Below, one piece after another: positions 1 to 7,547 of a stretch of 64,000 nt of DNA (the first letter of the stretch is position 1; each line of letters starts with the position of its first letter). The stretch lies in the NCBI RefSeq assembly GCF_040932485.1, contig NZ_JBFRBH010000001.1, forward strand, positions 124,001 to 188,000, read 5' to 3'. The position numbers and the translations under genes were made by a program. Source of the stretch: Gymnodinialimonas sp. 202GB13-11 (GTDB taxonomy: Bacteria; Pseudomonadota; Alphaproteobacteria; Rhodobacterales; Rhodobacteraceae). The notes beneath the pieces were generated by a model. That model was not told where the DNA came from. It searched no databases and worked only from the letters and a program-made list of their open reading frames with translations.

Positions 1-49
1 GACCGATAGAAAGACAGACCGCGATGAAAGGAAAAGCGGCGATGGTCAT
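1..49 (-). CDS. 5' end of a probable TraF-type S26 signal peptidase (truncated by window edge)
   Basis: An ATG at 47-49 overlaps the stop of the DUF2840 gene as ATGA and opens a frame that runs off the window: MTIAAFPFIAVCLSIG. The 16 residues are hydrophobic and look like an N-terminal membrane segment. In related elements the gene directly after DUF2840 encodes the conjugative-transfer S26 peptidase TraF, which matures pilin or relaxosome partners. The name rests on this gene order only; the visible residues do not show the catalytic Ser or Lys. Confidence 0.5.
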   Translation of the reverse strand, partial: MTIAAFPFIAVCLSIG

Positions 50-504
50 TGAAACACCTCGCGTCGCTTGACCCAGGCGGCGTGCCGAGCTGGTGTGTAC
101 GGTCGGGGCTCAAATCCTGCAGTCAGACGGTTATGAACGTGCCGCCAGTGGTCGGGGCACACTTCCTCCGGCGCGATGCCGTAGCTCTCCACGATGTCGA
201 CCGCGATCAATGCCGCCTCGACCTTCGGCCAGCCGGAGAGACGCAAGAGGACGTCTCCACCTGGCAAGACGTAGGGAATGGTTGAACAGCATTGGCCCGC
301 ATTGACGGCGCGCAGAATGTCGAACCGGCTTTCTACGGTGCCGTACTCATTCGACGACCAGCGCACCATTGCGAAGATTGCCCCCGGTTCGAAGGCTACC
401 CGCTTGTCCGTGGCCGTCAGATTGCTTTTCTCGGCAATACGCCCAAAGCGGATCCACCGCTCAACGCGCCCTTCAATCCAGGTCAGATCGACGGTCGTCC
501 GCAT
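46..504 (-). CDS. DUF2840 domain protein
   Basis: The 152-residue product starts MRTTVDLTWIEGRVERWIRF, the typical opening of DUF2840 proteins, and ends with a conserved Pro/His/Arg-rich tail. The function is unknown; the family is confined to conjugative elements and plasmids, next to traF. The ATG at 504 is chosen over an upstream in-frame ATG at 798 because it starts exactly where family members start and follows the HTH gene by four bases. The frame upstream of 504 overlaps the HTH gene and has no family similarity. It is translationally coupled (ATGA) to the next gene at the window edge. Confidence 0.85.
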   Translation of the reverse strand: MRTTVDLTWIEGRVERWIRFGRIAEKSNLTATDKRVAFEPGAIFAMVRWSSNEYGTVESRFDILRAVNAGQCCSTIPYVLPGGDVLLRLSGWPKVEAALIAVDIVESYGIAPEEVCPDHWRHVHNRLTAGFEPRPYTPARHAAWVKRREVFQ

Positions 505-508
505 TGTC

Positions 509-790
509 TCAGCGGTCCCGACGCAGATAGGCGGGCGAAATCGCGGCGTGGCGTTTGGCAGGAAGCACGCAGTCGCCAGTCTCATCGGAGGTCGAGGTTT
601 TTTCGCCGCGGGTGACCCAGGCTTGCAGGTCATCGACCGCATAGACGACGCGCCCACCGATCTTGGAGTAGCGTGGCCCTGTCCCGTAAGTGCGGTGTTT
701 TTCCAGAGTCCGTCCAGAGAGGCCGAGCAAGCGCGCGGCTTCCGGGGTTCTGAGGTAACGAGGAGGTATTCCTGGATCGGGATCGGGCAT
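509..790 (-). CDS. AlpA-like helix-turn-helix protein
   Basis: This 93-residue protein carries a MerR/AlpA-type winged HTH: residues about 12-60 read YLRTPEAARLLGLSGRTLEK and then a GPRYSKIGGRVVYAVDDLQAW wing, the pattern of excisionase-type and plasmid-copy regulators. A GGAG eight bases before the ATG at 790 supports this start over the in-frame ATG of another frame at 798. In related elements a repA and a parA gene usually sit between this regulator and DUF2840; here DUF2840 follows after four bases. The Ser/Thr-rich C-terminus after residue 63 is not conserved. It probably controls element excision, replication or transfer genes. Confidence 0.8.
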   Translation of the reverse strand: MPDPDPGIPPRYLRTPEAARLLGLSGRTLEKHRTYGTGPRYSKIGGRVVYAVDDLQAWVTRGEKTSTSDETGDCVLPAKRHAAISPAYLRRDR

Positions 791-974
791 TTGGGCATCT
801 CCGGTTGGTGCGCGCCGCAGTGGCGCGCCGCGAACTGTCGGAGGTCATCAAAGCGAAGAAGGGACCTTGAAGGGGATGACGAAGATGGCGCGAGAATTTC
901 GTCACCCCGTCATTTGTCGTGAGGTAAGACTGCAAGGACGATCCTCATTGCTGTGATTTGGGATTTTGCAGGGC

Positions 975-1710
975 TCAAGACCGCCCGACAGTCGGGCTTT
1001 GACCGAGAAGAAGGGAGCGGTATCCGCTGTCGATCAAATGCGTTCCATGGGCGGAAAGGCGGGCAATTCGCGCCTTGATCGAACTGGTTTTCCAAGATTC
1101 TTGGTCGACGTGGGATTGCCCGAAGACATGTTGGGCAATTGTTCGGTAGCTGGCCTTTGACGCCCGCGCATCCAGCAATCGGCATGCCGATAGAATGCGC
1201 GCCCTTTGCTGTCGGGTCAGTGGGTTTTCCATTGGACGACGCCCGAGAAGGTGCTCCCGGACACGATGCGCGGCGGCGACGCGTGTCCGCCAATGCTCAT
1301 CGAGAGGCAGCAGAATGCCGACGGCACGGTCCAGGATCTTCGCATCAAAGGTAAGTGAGGGGCCTGAATTGAGCCGGAGAACGACGACATTCTCATCGAC
1401 GCGCAAAGCGCCCGAAGCAACGTGTTCAGGGTCGAGGCTGGGGGCAGTTTCTCCGGGCACTTCAGCAAGATAGCAGACTGCCGCTGGCGCAACATGGGGC
1501 AGCCAAAACACCGATGCCTCGGGCGCTTCAATATCTGGATCAACCGGGAAATCGCAACCCCCAGGATGCGGGAGACGAAAGGCCGTCTCGCATCAGAGGG
1601 TATTGCGCGCAGTATTCTGGGTTTCGGCGCAGGCATTCCCAAGCCAAGCCAGAGACATCGAGCGTTTCGATGTAGGCGTAGTCGGCTTCGTTCCGCCAGT
1701 TCCTGACCAT
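975..1710 (-). pseudogene. DUF6499/DUF2285 protein gene, frameshifted
   Basis: From ATG 1710 (GGAAGG seven bases upstream) the frame encodes the DUF6499 N-terminus: NWRNEADYAYIETLDVSGLA and then WECLRRNPEYCAQY. It stops just after WGLRFPG. The family sequence resumes in another frame as VDPDIEAPEASVFWLPHVAP and continues through the DUF2285 part, with a RLLDARASKASYRTIAQHVF segment near the end, to the stop at 975. The break sits at 1544-1548, where CCCGGTT would need to be CCCGTT. Removing one base restores about 244 residues. The family is thought to act in element regulation. A sequencing error is possible; the downstream half could also start from GTG 1511. Confidence 0.75.
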
Positions 1711-1775
1711 CGACCTTCCCCCCGCAAGAAATCACATCTGGCGTTGGTTGTGGGGTGTCCGACTGCCGATGCCGA

Positions 1776-1791
1776 GTGTCAGATATGACAC
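1776..1791. promoter_or_regulatory. Inverted repeat GTGTCA-N4-TGACAC upstream of the DUF2285 gene
   Basis: A perfect six-base inverted repeat with a four-base spacer lies 66 bases before the DUF6499/DUF2285 start codon. Its size and spacing suit an XRE-type dimeric repressor, and an XRE gene lies nearby at 2170. Binding is inference. Confidence 0.35.
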
Positions 1792-1810
1792 CTGACAAGG
1801 CGTTTTGACG

Positions 1811-2110
1811 TCAGGTTGAGGTCGAACGAACGAGACCAAAATAGCCATGATCCCGCAGCCAGTGCGCTTGTTTGAGTAATTTTTCAAATACTGCACGGGA
1901 CCCTTGCGGGTCCCTATCGACGTCGAGGTCTAAGATGATTGCCGCAGCCTCTCGCCAATCGGCCTGGTCCCGGTCGGCGTCCAGAAGTCGGAGGTAGGTC
2001 TTCATCATATCGCAGTCCAGCGGGCCTGAACGCACTGTATGGGTGACGGCTTCGCCATTTTTCGTCAAGATGACACCCTTCAAGAAAACCGTAGTGCGGT
2101 GCCAAAGCAT
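1811..2110 (-). CDS. Hypothetical protein
   Basis: I do not recognise this protein of about 99 residues. The second half is compositionally normal: TYLRLLDADRDQADWREAA, then an acidic helix and a C-terminal LRDHGYFGLVRS. No membrane segment or Cys cluster is visible. The start is uncertain: GTG 2113, ATG 2110 and an internal ATG near residue 36 are possible, and none has a clear ribosome binding site. It is divergent from the XRE regulator at 2170, with a candidate operator between them, which suggests the two are functionally paired. Confidence 0.55.
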   Translation of the reverse strand: MLWHRTTVFLKGVILTKNGEAVTHTVRSGPLDCDMMKTYLRLLDADRDQADWREAAAIILDLDVDRDPQGSRAVFEKLLKQAHWLRDHGYFGLVRSTST

Positions 2111-2121
2111 CACGCGATGAC

Positions 2122-2146
2122 GAGTATACTCCGTGGTTAAATACTC
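2122..2146. promoter_or_regulatory. Inverted repeat GAGTAT-N13-ATACTC between divergent genes
   Basis: The 56-base gap between the divergent hypothetical gene (minus) and the XRE gene (plus) contains GAGTAT at 2122-2127 and ATACTC at 2141-2146. The left arm is itself part of a 10-base palindrome, GAGTATACTC, at 2122-2131. The location is right for autoregulation by the XRE protein. Confidence 0.4.
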
Positions 2147-2169
2147 TGCAACGCGGATGAAGTTGCCGC

Positions 2170-2418
2170 ATGGAAAGCAGACGTATTCTTGCTCAAAACC
2201 TGAAGAAGTATCGGCTTGCGGGAGGGTTTTCTCAGGAGGATCTGGCGCATCGCGCCGAGTTGGACCGAACTTATATCAGCGCCCTCGAACGGTCGCGTTA
2301 TTCAGCGAGTTTGGACGTCTTGGACAAACTGGCCAACGTGTTTGGGGTCACATCTAGCGATTTGCTGCGCATCGATGCACAGGTGCCTCGTGCGCAAGCC
2401 AAGGATCAGGACGGCTAG
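2170..2418 (+). CDS. XRE-family transcriptional regulator
   Basis: The 82-residue protein is almost only a Cro/C1-type HTH: residues 6-62 read LAQNLKKYRLAGGFSQEDLA, then HRAELDRTYISALERSRYSA and LDVLDKLANVFGVTSSDLL, which match all five helices of the fold. Such one-domain regulators commonly repress element genes. It converges with and overlaps by four bases the end of the cargo operon (stop at 2415). The start ATG at 2170 has no strong Shine-Dalgarno. Confidence 0.85.
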   Translation: MESRRILAQNLKKYRLAGGFSQEDLAHRAELDRTYISALERSRYSASLDVLDKLANVFGVTSSDLLRIDAQVPRAQAKDQDG

Positions 2419-3413
2419 AAATACCCGTAATAGTCCGGATCGACATAAAACTGTTCCGGTTCGGGTTTTGAGAAATCCACCTCAGTCGTTGTTGGCGGAG
2501 ATTTGTGCTCCACTGGCGAGGGTAGATCCCATTCCTCGCTTGGGTCGGGCTTGGGGTCGTAGCTGTCAAATGGCGCGAATTCGAAGTGATCTTCCTTCAT
2601 GAAATACTCGAACGGGTCGTCTTTTGCCTCTGTTTGCAGCGACGAATTCTGCTGATCGTTATCGGTCTCCTCTTTATCCAACTTGGAGCCGGTGCGGTTC
2701 AGAATTGCAGGAGTGGCGTCGATTTCAGAACCTTTCGGCGACGGTGCTACATCAAATGCTTTCACGTCCGAGGTATCCAGTACAGGAGTTCCAAAATCCG
2801 CATCCTCAAGACCAACCCATTCCTGCTCAAACAATGGGTAGTCGCCGTTCGTCGGCGTCAGACCAAAGTCCGAGAATTCGACCATGGCAAGCTTGTCGAC
2901 ATAGACAACATCAGATGGGACATAGAACGGCTCGGTTGCAGGCTGAGTTTCGAGTTGCGCACTCGCGGTCGTTGGGACCCGCATCCAAACAAGAGACCCG
3001 TGCCGGTCTTCTGTGGCAAAGAGATCTCCAAACTCACCCGGATGCCCAGTTTGCGCGTAGAATTCGGCAACCAGATCCACGCAGGCTTCGGTCAAAAGGC
3101 TGTAGTTGTAAGTCTGATTTTCGAGCGCCCGCGCTTCGCTCAACAAGCGGTCATAGGTGACTTCGGGCAGCGGGACCGACGCCCAGGTGACCGTTTCCGC
3201 CACCAGTTCCGCAAGGTGGTAGGCACTTTCGTCCCGATAAATGCCGTCATCGGGGAGGAACGGCAAAGTCTGCGGAAACGCGAGTTTGGGTGTTTCATGG
3301 AGAATGTTTGCGCCGACCGTATACTGATGCTCCCCGTTTTCATAGAATGACACATTGGCGTGTCCGGGCAGGCTGTTGTTGTAGACGTTGACGCGCATCT
3401 CCCAAGTGGTCAT
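2415..3413 (-). CDS. Hypothetical protein with His/Cys layout of permuted papain-like hydrolases
   Basis: This 332-residue protein has two parts. Residues 1-150 form a compact domain with His18 in PGHANVSFYENGEHQYTVG and Cys111 in YSLLTEACVDLVAEFY. A His on an early strand followed by a Cys on a later helix is the order seen in circularly permuted NlpC/P60-type folds (LRAT, PPPDE). That similarity is my pattern reading, not a search result. Residues 150-332 are acidic, Pro/Glu/Asp-rich and probably disordered, ending DPDYYGYF. No signal peptide is visible. It is the last gene of a three-gene operon: its start overlaps the preceding stop by four bases. It could be an effector, a cell-wall enzyme or something unrelated. 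Confidence 0.6.
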   Translation of the reverse strand: MTTWEMRVNVYNNSLPGHANVSFYENGEHQYTVGANILHETPKLAFPQTLPFLPDDGIYRDESAYHLAELVAETVTWASVPLPEVTYDRLLSEARALENQTYNYSLLTEACVDLVAEFYAQTGHPGEFGDLFATEDRHGSLVWMRVPTTASAQLETQPATEPFYVPSDVVYVDKLAMVEFSDFGLTPTNGDYPLFEQEWVGLEDADFGTPVLDTSDVKAFDVAPSPKGSEIDATPAILNRTGSKLDKEETDNDQQNSSLQTEAKDDPFEYFMKEDHFEFAPFDSYDPKPDPSEEWDLPSPVEHKSPPTTTEVDFSKPEPEQFYVDPDYYGYF

Positions 3414-3973
3414 GGCCGCTCTCCCGATATCGAATAGAACGAAAAACCGTCACAGACAGTCGGCTCGACGGTGACGGTGAGGCTTTCTAACAGGTCTTCA
3501 ATGTCGCCCGCGATCGAAGCGTAACCATCGGCTTCTTCGGCTAGCCAAGCAGGATAAGGGGGGGTCATCTGTGACGACGTGAGAGCGGCGTCGCCGGTGT
3601 AGAAGGCGAATGCCTGAAAGCCGGACCCGTCCGCCGGAATACGGTCGCGCGGTACAAGCACAAGGCCCTGCAGATTCCGCGCAGGATCTGACGGTTCTGC
3701 AGCGACCGCCAAGCCGCAGGATGGTGTCCATCCGTCATGCAAGTCAGGAGCTGAGAGAGAGATAGTGGGGCTTGCGAATTCGGGCCGGACAACTTCGCCC
3801 AGAAGTGCATGACTGTGAGCACGATGTACAATCTCGGACAGAAGCCGGGTAAGGTCACGGTGACGCTGATCGGCGGCCTGGTCAGCCCGCAAGACCGATG
3901 ACACACCCAAGGTGCCTACGGCGATGATGGCAGCCAAAACAACGGCCGTAGTTCTGGTGATTTCTCTGGTCAT
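3410..3973 (-). CDS. Membrane-anchored or secreted hypothetical protein
   Basis: The 187-residue protein begins with a short basic stretch and a hydrophobic segment at about residues 9-28 (TTAVVLAAIIAVGTLGVSSV), so it is an uncleaved membrane anchor or a signal peptide. The remaining 155 residues should be periplasmic and include two cysteines (TPSCGLAV and PTVCDGFSF) that could form a disulfide. I recognise no family. It overlaps both neighbours by four bases (ATGA), lying between the LuxR regulator and the His/Cys protein, so the three should be co-translated and may work together. Confidence 0.65.
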   Translation of the reverse strand: MTREITRTTAVVLAAIIAVGTLGVSSVLRADQAADQRHRDLTRLLSEIVHRAHSHALLGEVVRPEFASPTISLSAPDLHDGWTPSCGLAVAAEPSDPARNLQGLVLVPRDRIPADGSGFQAFAFYTGDAALTSSQMTPPYPAWLAEEADGYASIAGDIEDLLESLTVTVEPTVCDGFSFYSISGERP

Positions 3974-4725
3974 CGGTAAATCTGCCCCTGCAAAGTGGCG
4001 CGCATGACGGCCTGAAGGGTGTTCGTCACCCTCAGACGCTCGCGGGCTTCTCTCATATGTTTGACGATTGTGCTGCGATGCAGTCCCATGATTTCCGCGA
4101 TGTCGTCGATGGTCTTGCCATCACCGACCCAGGCCAGGACTTCACGCTGCCGTGCAGTCAGTTCTTCTCCGTCTGGAACCTGCGGCAGCATCCTCGTGGA
4201 TAGATCAAAGGCACTCAGAACACAAAGCAACAGCTTCCGGTGTTCCGTCCACACGTCGTCGACCTCTTTCTGATGCACGATATCATCCGCGCTCAACCCG
4301 AAGCCGGTAATCAGGCCAGAGCCGTAATTCCTTAGACTGATCGTGTATCCGTTGATTAGCCCCAGATCGAGGCAGCGTTCGTGAATTGCGATTTGATGTG
4401 CCGAAAGCTGTCCATCTGCTTTCAGGCGCCGGGTCAAATCCCAACTGACAGCACCTTGGCTGTCGATGGCCCATTGGGTGTTCACATCCGCCGTGAAGGC
4501 GGCGCCATCGACAAAGAAGCTGTCGAATTCCGCGCCGTAGCTGGACTTCACAATGGTATCGCGGGGGGACCGCGCGCTGTTCGCTTGCCGACGTTGCGAC
4601 GCTGCATAGAAGACGCGCTTGAACCCTGCATTGCTGAGATCGCGATGAAGTCGATCCCACAGCGCGGTAGCATCCTGCGTCGTCAGATAGGGTTCAATAT
4701 GATCAATGGGCGTAAAAAGCTGCAT
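3970..4725 (-). CDS. LuxR-family regulator with autoinducer-binding-like domain (LuxR solo)
   Basis: The 251-residue protein has an N-terminal region of about 170 residues resembling the acyl-homoserine-lactone binding domain (SSYGAEFDSFFVDGAAFTAD ... GAVSWD) and a C-terminal LuxR HTH: LTARQREVLAWVGDGKTIDD and IAEIMGLHRSTIVKHM at about 188-225. The Asp of the usual Asp-Pro ligand motif is kept, but Pro is Val, and the nearby Trp/Tyr positions are Phe, so the ligand may differ. No luxI synthase is in the window. It is the first gene of the three-gene cargo operon and probably controls it. Confidence 0.8.
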   Translation of the reverse strand: MQLFTPIDHIEPYLTTQDATALWDRLHRDLSNAGFKRVFYAASQRRQANSARSPRDTIVKSSYGAEFDSFFVDGAAFTADVNTQWAIDSQGAVSWDLTRRLKADGQLSAHQIAIHERCLDLGLINGYTISLRNYGSGLITGFGLSADDIVHQKEVDDVWTEHRKLLLCVLSAFDLSTRMLPQVPDGEELTARQREVLAWVGDGKTIDDIAEIMGLHRSTIVKHMREARERLRVTNTLQAVMRATLQGQIYR

Positions 4726-4860
4726 TGGGTAACCTCACGAGGTCACCCTTCCCAATCCTACGATATTCAGCGCGATCGTATTTTCAAGAACGCCGTCAGG
4801 GATGGCCTCTTTTCGGCAGAATTTCACTGGCGACGCCCAAGGGCGTTACCGGTGAAACTG

Positions 4861-4886
4861 CCCTGCCCACGAGGATCGGGGCAGGG
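4861..4886 (-). terminator. Hairpin after the DUF736 gene
   Basis: CCCTGCCC at 4861-4868 pairs perfectly with GGGCAGGG at 4879-4886. It lies 10 bases beyond the DUF736 stop on the minus strand and before the LuxR operon start. It lacks a strong T-run, so termination is likely but not certain. Confidence 0.5.
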
Positions 4887-4896
4887 AGTGTCGGTC

Positions 4897-5235
4897 TCAG
4901 TCGCCGTTGCGGCGGCTGCTGGGGCGCGACCAGATTAGGCTGTAGGTCTCTTCCCCGCCCTCGATGACCGTGTCATCGAAGAGGTTGGCGTAGATCGGCG
5001 CGGTGAAGCTCGGGTCGTCGAGCTTGAGGCTCAGGTAGCCACGGCCCTCGGTGGAGCGTTTGGACCAGGCGGCACCGATCTCCGCCCGACCGACGAAGAC
5101 GCGGTGGGAGGGGGCGTTGCCGTTCGCCGTGCTGTCTTCGGGTACGACACGGACGCCTTTCGCCTGCACGCTGAGAGTGACGATTTCTCCGACGAATTCC
5201 ACGCCGGTCTTCTTGAAGGTTCCGATGGTAGCCAT
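4897..5235 (-). CDS. DUF736 domain protein
   Basis: The 112-residue product matches DUF736: it begins MATIGTFKKTGVEFVGEIVT and contains HRVFVGRAEIGAAW and YLSLKLDDPSFTAPIYANLF. The family is small, cytoplasmic and of unknown function, and nearly always sits on conjugative elements with ParB, DUF932 and DUF2493 genes. AGGAG seven bases before ATG 5235 fixes the start. The acidic loop before YSLIWSR and the basic tail look normal. Confidence 0.9.
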   Translation of the reverse strand: MATIGTFKKTGVEFVGEIVTLSVQAKGVRVVPEDSTANGNAPSHRVFVGRAEIGAAWSKRSTEGRGYLSLKLDDPSFTAPIYANLFDDTVIEGGEETYSLIWSRPSSRRNGD

Positions 5236-5787
5236 GTCAGGTCTCCTTTTGGGTTGTCCGAGCCCGCGCCAATCGCGGCCTCGATGGCGATCGTCGGGAC
5301 CGGGGCGATCCGCCGACGCAGCCTTTTGGCCCGCAGCGGCAGCGGAGGACGGCGAAAGCGGTCTTTCTTGTCCCGCGAGGAATGGCGGACATCCGCCAGG
5401 GGAAGAAAGACCACGTCAGCCGTTGCGTCCAAGGCGGTCGAGGCGTCAGCCGATCCCGGTCAGATCAGCCGTTTGAGAGGTCCGGGAGGGACGCGCGGCA
5501 CAATCCATGGTAGAGACGGTGACTGGTTTCGGAAGACCTCGGCAAGACCCCGGCAGCGCGTGTCGCAGAAAGGCAGGCCGTGGCGTGCAGTCGGAAAGAG
5601 CGCGCGTCTGGTACTGACAGAAAAGGCGACCGGTGAGACGACATCGGCAGTCTCCTTCGGGCCCCGCTATCGGTGCAGTGCTCCAAACACCAATTCCCGC
5701 CAGCAGTGACATGCCTCAGGCGCAGCATCCCGTTTGGATAACCGCGATCACGGTAACTCGACCCACACATGATCGGGGTGGCGACCG
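5236..5787. other. GC-rich non-coding region upstream of DUF736
   Basis: No frame here looks like a protein: the open frames are Arg/Ser-rich and lack initiation signals. The 552 bases are GC-rich and probably include a long leader for the DUF736 gene. The 13-mer GCAGCGGAGGACG at 5339-5351 recurs at 7425-7437, upstream of the DUF2493 gene, so the two leaders may share a control element. Confidence 0.5.
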
Positions 5788-6252
5788 TCAGTCGGCCCAG
5801 TCATCGGCGGCTCGCAGCTGAGTCGGTGCGTGACGGTCGAAGGGGCCTACCTCAGATCGACAGGACATACGAGCCCATGCCGTTCCGCCAATAATGAGTG
5901 CGCCTAGCCATGAAAGTAGCGTGATCGTGAGATCGCCAGTACCGCCAAAGCTTGAAAGGCCCTTCGCCGCGTGAAACCCGGTGATCCCGGCTGGAACTGC
6001 GTAAATGAGGCCAATCACTATGCGAAGGAATGGGAACCGGACGCGCTCAAAGGCGGCATCGCCGAGTACAACGGCGATGCCGCCGAACAGGACCCCTACG
6101 AGAATGGAAAGGAACACGCCATTGCCAGTCTCGTAGACGTAAAAGCCTGATGTCAGGCCAATGGCGAAAGGAAGGGCGTAGACTGCGAGATTGAAAGCAA
6201 TCCAACCGAGAACACTAAGACCGAGCAGGGCAAGAAAGGTGGAAGCGAGCAT
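5788..6252 (-). CDS. Small integral membrane protein
   Basis: From ATG 6252 (AGGAG eight bases upstream) the product has 154 residues with about four hydrophobic segments: residues 4-27, 38-60, 70-92 and 100-125. An upstream ATG at 6303 would add a charged, unlikely leader. The soluble tail after residue 130 is polar. No family is recognised. It lies in the backbone between DUF736 and DUF2493 genes, where related elements often carry a small membrane protein of unknown role. Confidence 0.65.
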   Translation of the reverse strand: MLASTFLALLGLSVLGWIAFNLAVYALPFAIGLTSGFYVYETGNGVFLSILVGVLFGGIAVVLGDAAFERVRFPFLRIVIGLIYAVPAGITGFHAAKGLSSFGGTGDLTITLLSWLGALIIGGTAWARMSCRSEVGPFDRHAPTQLRAADDWAD

Positions 6253-6369
6253 GAGGCTCTCCTTTTGGAAGAAGGATTGCGCCACCACCACCACCATTGG
6301 CACGCAGGGATCATAGCAGATTGGTGCCCGCCCCGGGAGGTCCCAAGACGGGCGTCGGCGGAAATCCGA

Positions 6370-7296
6370 TTAGGCCGTTGGAGCGGCTTTCGGGCGAAAG
6401 TCGAAGAGGGGGATGCCCATCGCACGGGCCTTGTCTGCGAGGTTCTCGGTGATCCCGGAGCCGGGAAACACAACAAGACCAATGGGCAGGAGTTCGATCA
6501 GCCGATCATTGCGTTTGAACGGCGCGGAATTACCGTGTCGAGTCCAGTCGGGCTTGAAGACGATCTGCGTTACGTCCCGATTGTCGGCCCAAGCGCTGGC
6601 GATCCGTTCCGCTCCACGCGGCGCGCCGCCGTGCAGAAGCACCATGTCGGCATGTTTGGCATGGACGCGATCGAGCGCTACCCAGATCGCGGGGTGATCA
6701 TTGCAGTCGAGCCCACCGGTGAAGGCGATTTTCGTGCCCTGGGGCAAAAGTGGCTCCAGGTCGGCCCGGCGTTTCGCGGTGATGTGATCGCGGCTGTCGA
6801 TCAGCGACGCTGTCAGGGCCTGGTGGGAGATATGGCTGCCCGTGCGCGGATGCCAAGTCGCGCCAAGATGGGTCTCGAAGAGATCGGCAGCGAGATCGCG
6901 CAGGGCCTCATAGGCGTTGCGTTGCTCCAGAAGGGTGAGACCTTCGACGATCAGCGCCTCCAGCTCCACAGAGCGGACTTCAGACCCATCCTGTTCGCGC
7001 TGGGACCGCTTCTGCGCCTGCTCATTGGCGTCCAGATCCCTCTCGACACGGACTGCCTTGCGATGGAAGAGGTTGGTGACGGACCAGAGGAGATCGTCGA
7101 GATCAGGCTCCAGCCGTGTGTCGGACAGCATGGCGACGAAGGCGTCGACGATGTCCGTGACAGCGGTGCGCAGTGCGTCGGGCTCTGGCAGGGGTCGCGG
7201 ATCGGGCTCGTCGTTGAAAGGGCGCCAGCCGTAGAGTTGCAACTCGTCGAGAACTATTGCGGTTGAGGATCGGGTCTGAGGATTGGTGTCGGCCAT
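6370..7296 (-). CDS. DUF2493 (YspA/SLOG-like) domain protein
   Basis: The 308-residue protein has a helical, charged N-terminal part and a C-terminal SLOG-like Rossmann domain from about residue 188: KIAFTGGLDCNDHPAIW, VLLHGGAPRGAERIASAWAD, then a KPDW ... FKRNDRLIE motif and a GLVVFPGSG strand. SLOG domains bind nucleotides or their derivatives; the role on elements is unknown. GGAG nine bases before ATG 7296 supports the start. A 250-base GC-rich leader separates it from the Toprim gene upstream; that gap holds no credible gene. Confidence 0.85.
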   Translation of the reverse strand: MADTNPQTRSSTAIVLDELQLYGWRPFNDEPDPRPLPEPDALRTAVTDIVDAFVAMLSDTRLEPDLDDLLWSVTNLFHRKAVRVERDLDANEQAQKRSQREQDGSEVRSVELEALIVEGLTLLEQRNAYEALRDLAADLFETHLGATWHPRTGSHISHQALTASLIDSRDHITAKRRADLEPLLPQGTKIAFTGGLDCNDHPAIWVALDRVHAKHADMVLLHGGAPRGAERIASAWADNRDVTQIVFKPDWTRHGNSAPFKRNDRLIELLPIGLVVFPGSGITENLADKARAMGIPLFDFRPKAAPTA

Positions 7297-7547
7297 GGAA
7301 ATGTCTCCGGATATCGAGGTCCGCGCCTGTCGCGGCCTTCCCGGGCAACGGAAAAGCGGGGGCCGGGCGGGCTTGCATTCTCAGGGGTCCTCGTCGCGCC
7401 CGCGCGATGGGGTGGAACCGGAGCGCAGCGGAGGACGCCTTGCCGTTGCGGGCTTGCCCGGCCTCTGCTCCGTCTCGCCCGCTCTCAGAAGGCTTGCAGG
7501 CGCGGCTCTCTTGCCGGAAACGGAGCTGGCCGCGGCGTTGGACCTGA

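Noticed and set aside
1-45. Left attachment site of the element in this window
   Set aside because: No copy of the tRNA-Met 3' segment was seen left of the recombinase, and element genes continue to the window edge.
278-922. Open frame of 214 codons on the plus strand
   Set aside because: It is antisense to the DUF2840 and AlpA-like genes and has no recognisable domain.
1540-1550. Programmed frameshift in the DUF2285 gene
   Set aside because: No slippery heptamer with a downstream structure is apparent; a simple indel explains the break.
5104-5709. Open frame of 201 codons upstream of DUF736
   Set aside because: It overlaps DUF736 in antisense, is Arg/Ser-rich and lacks a ribosome binding site.
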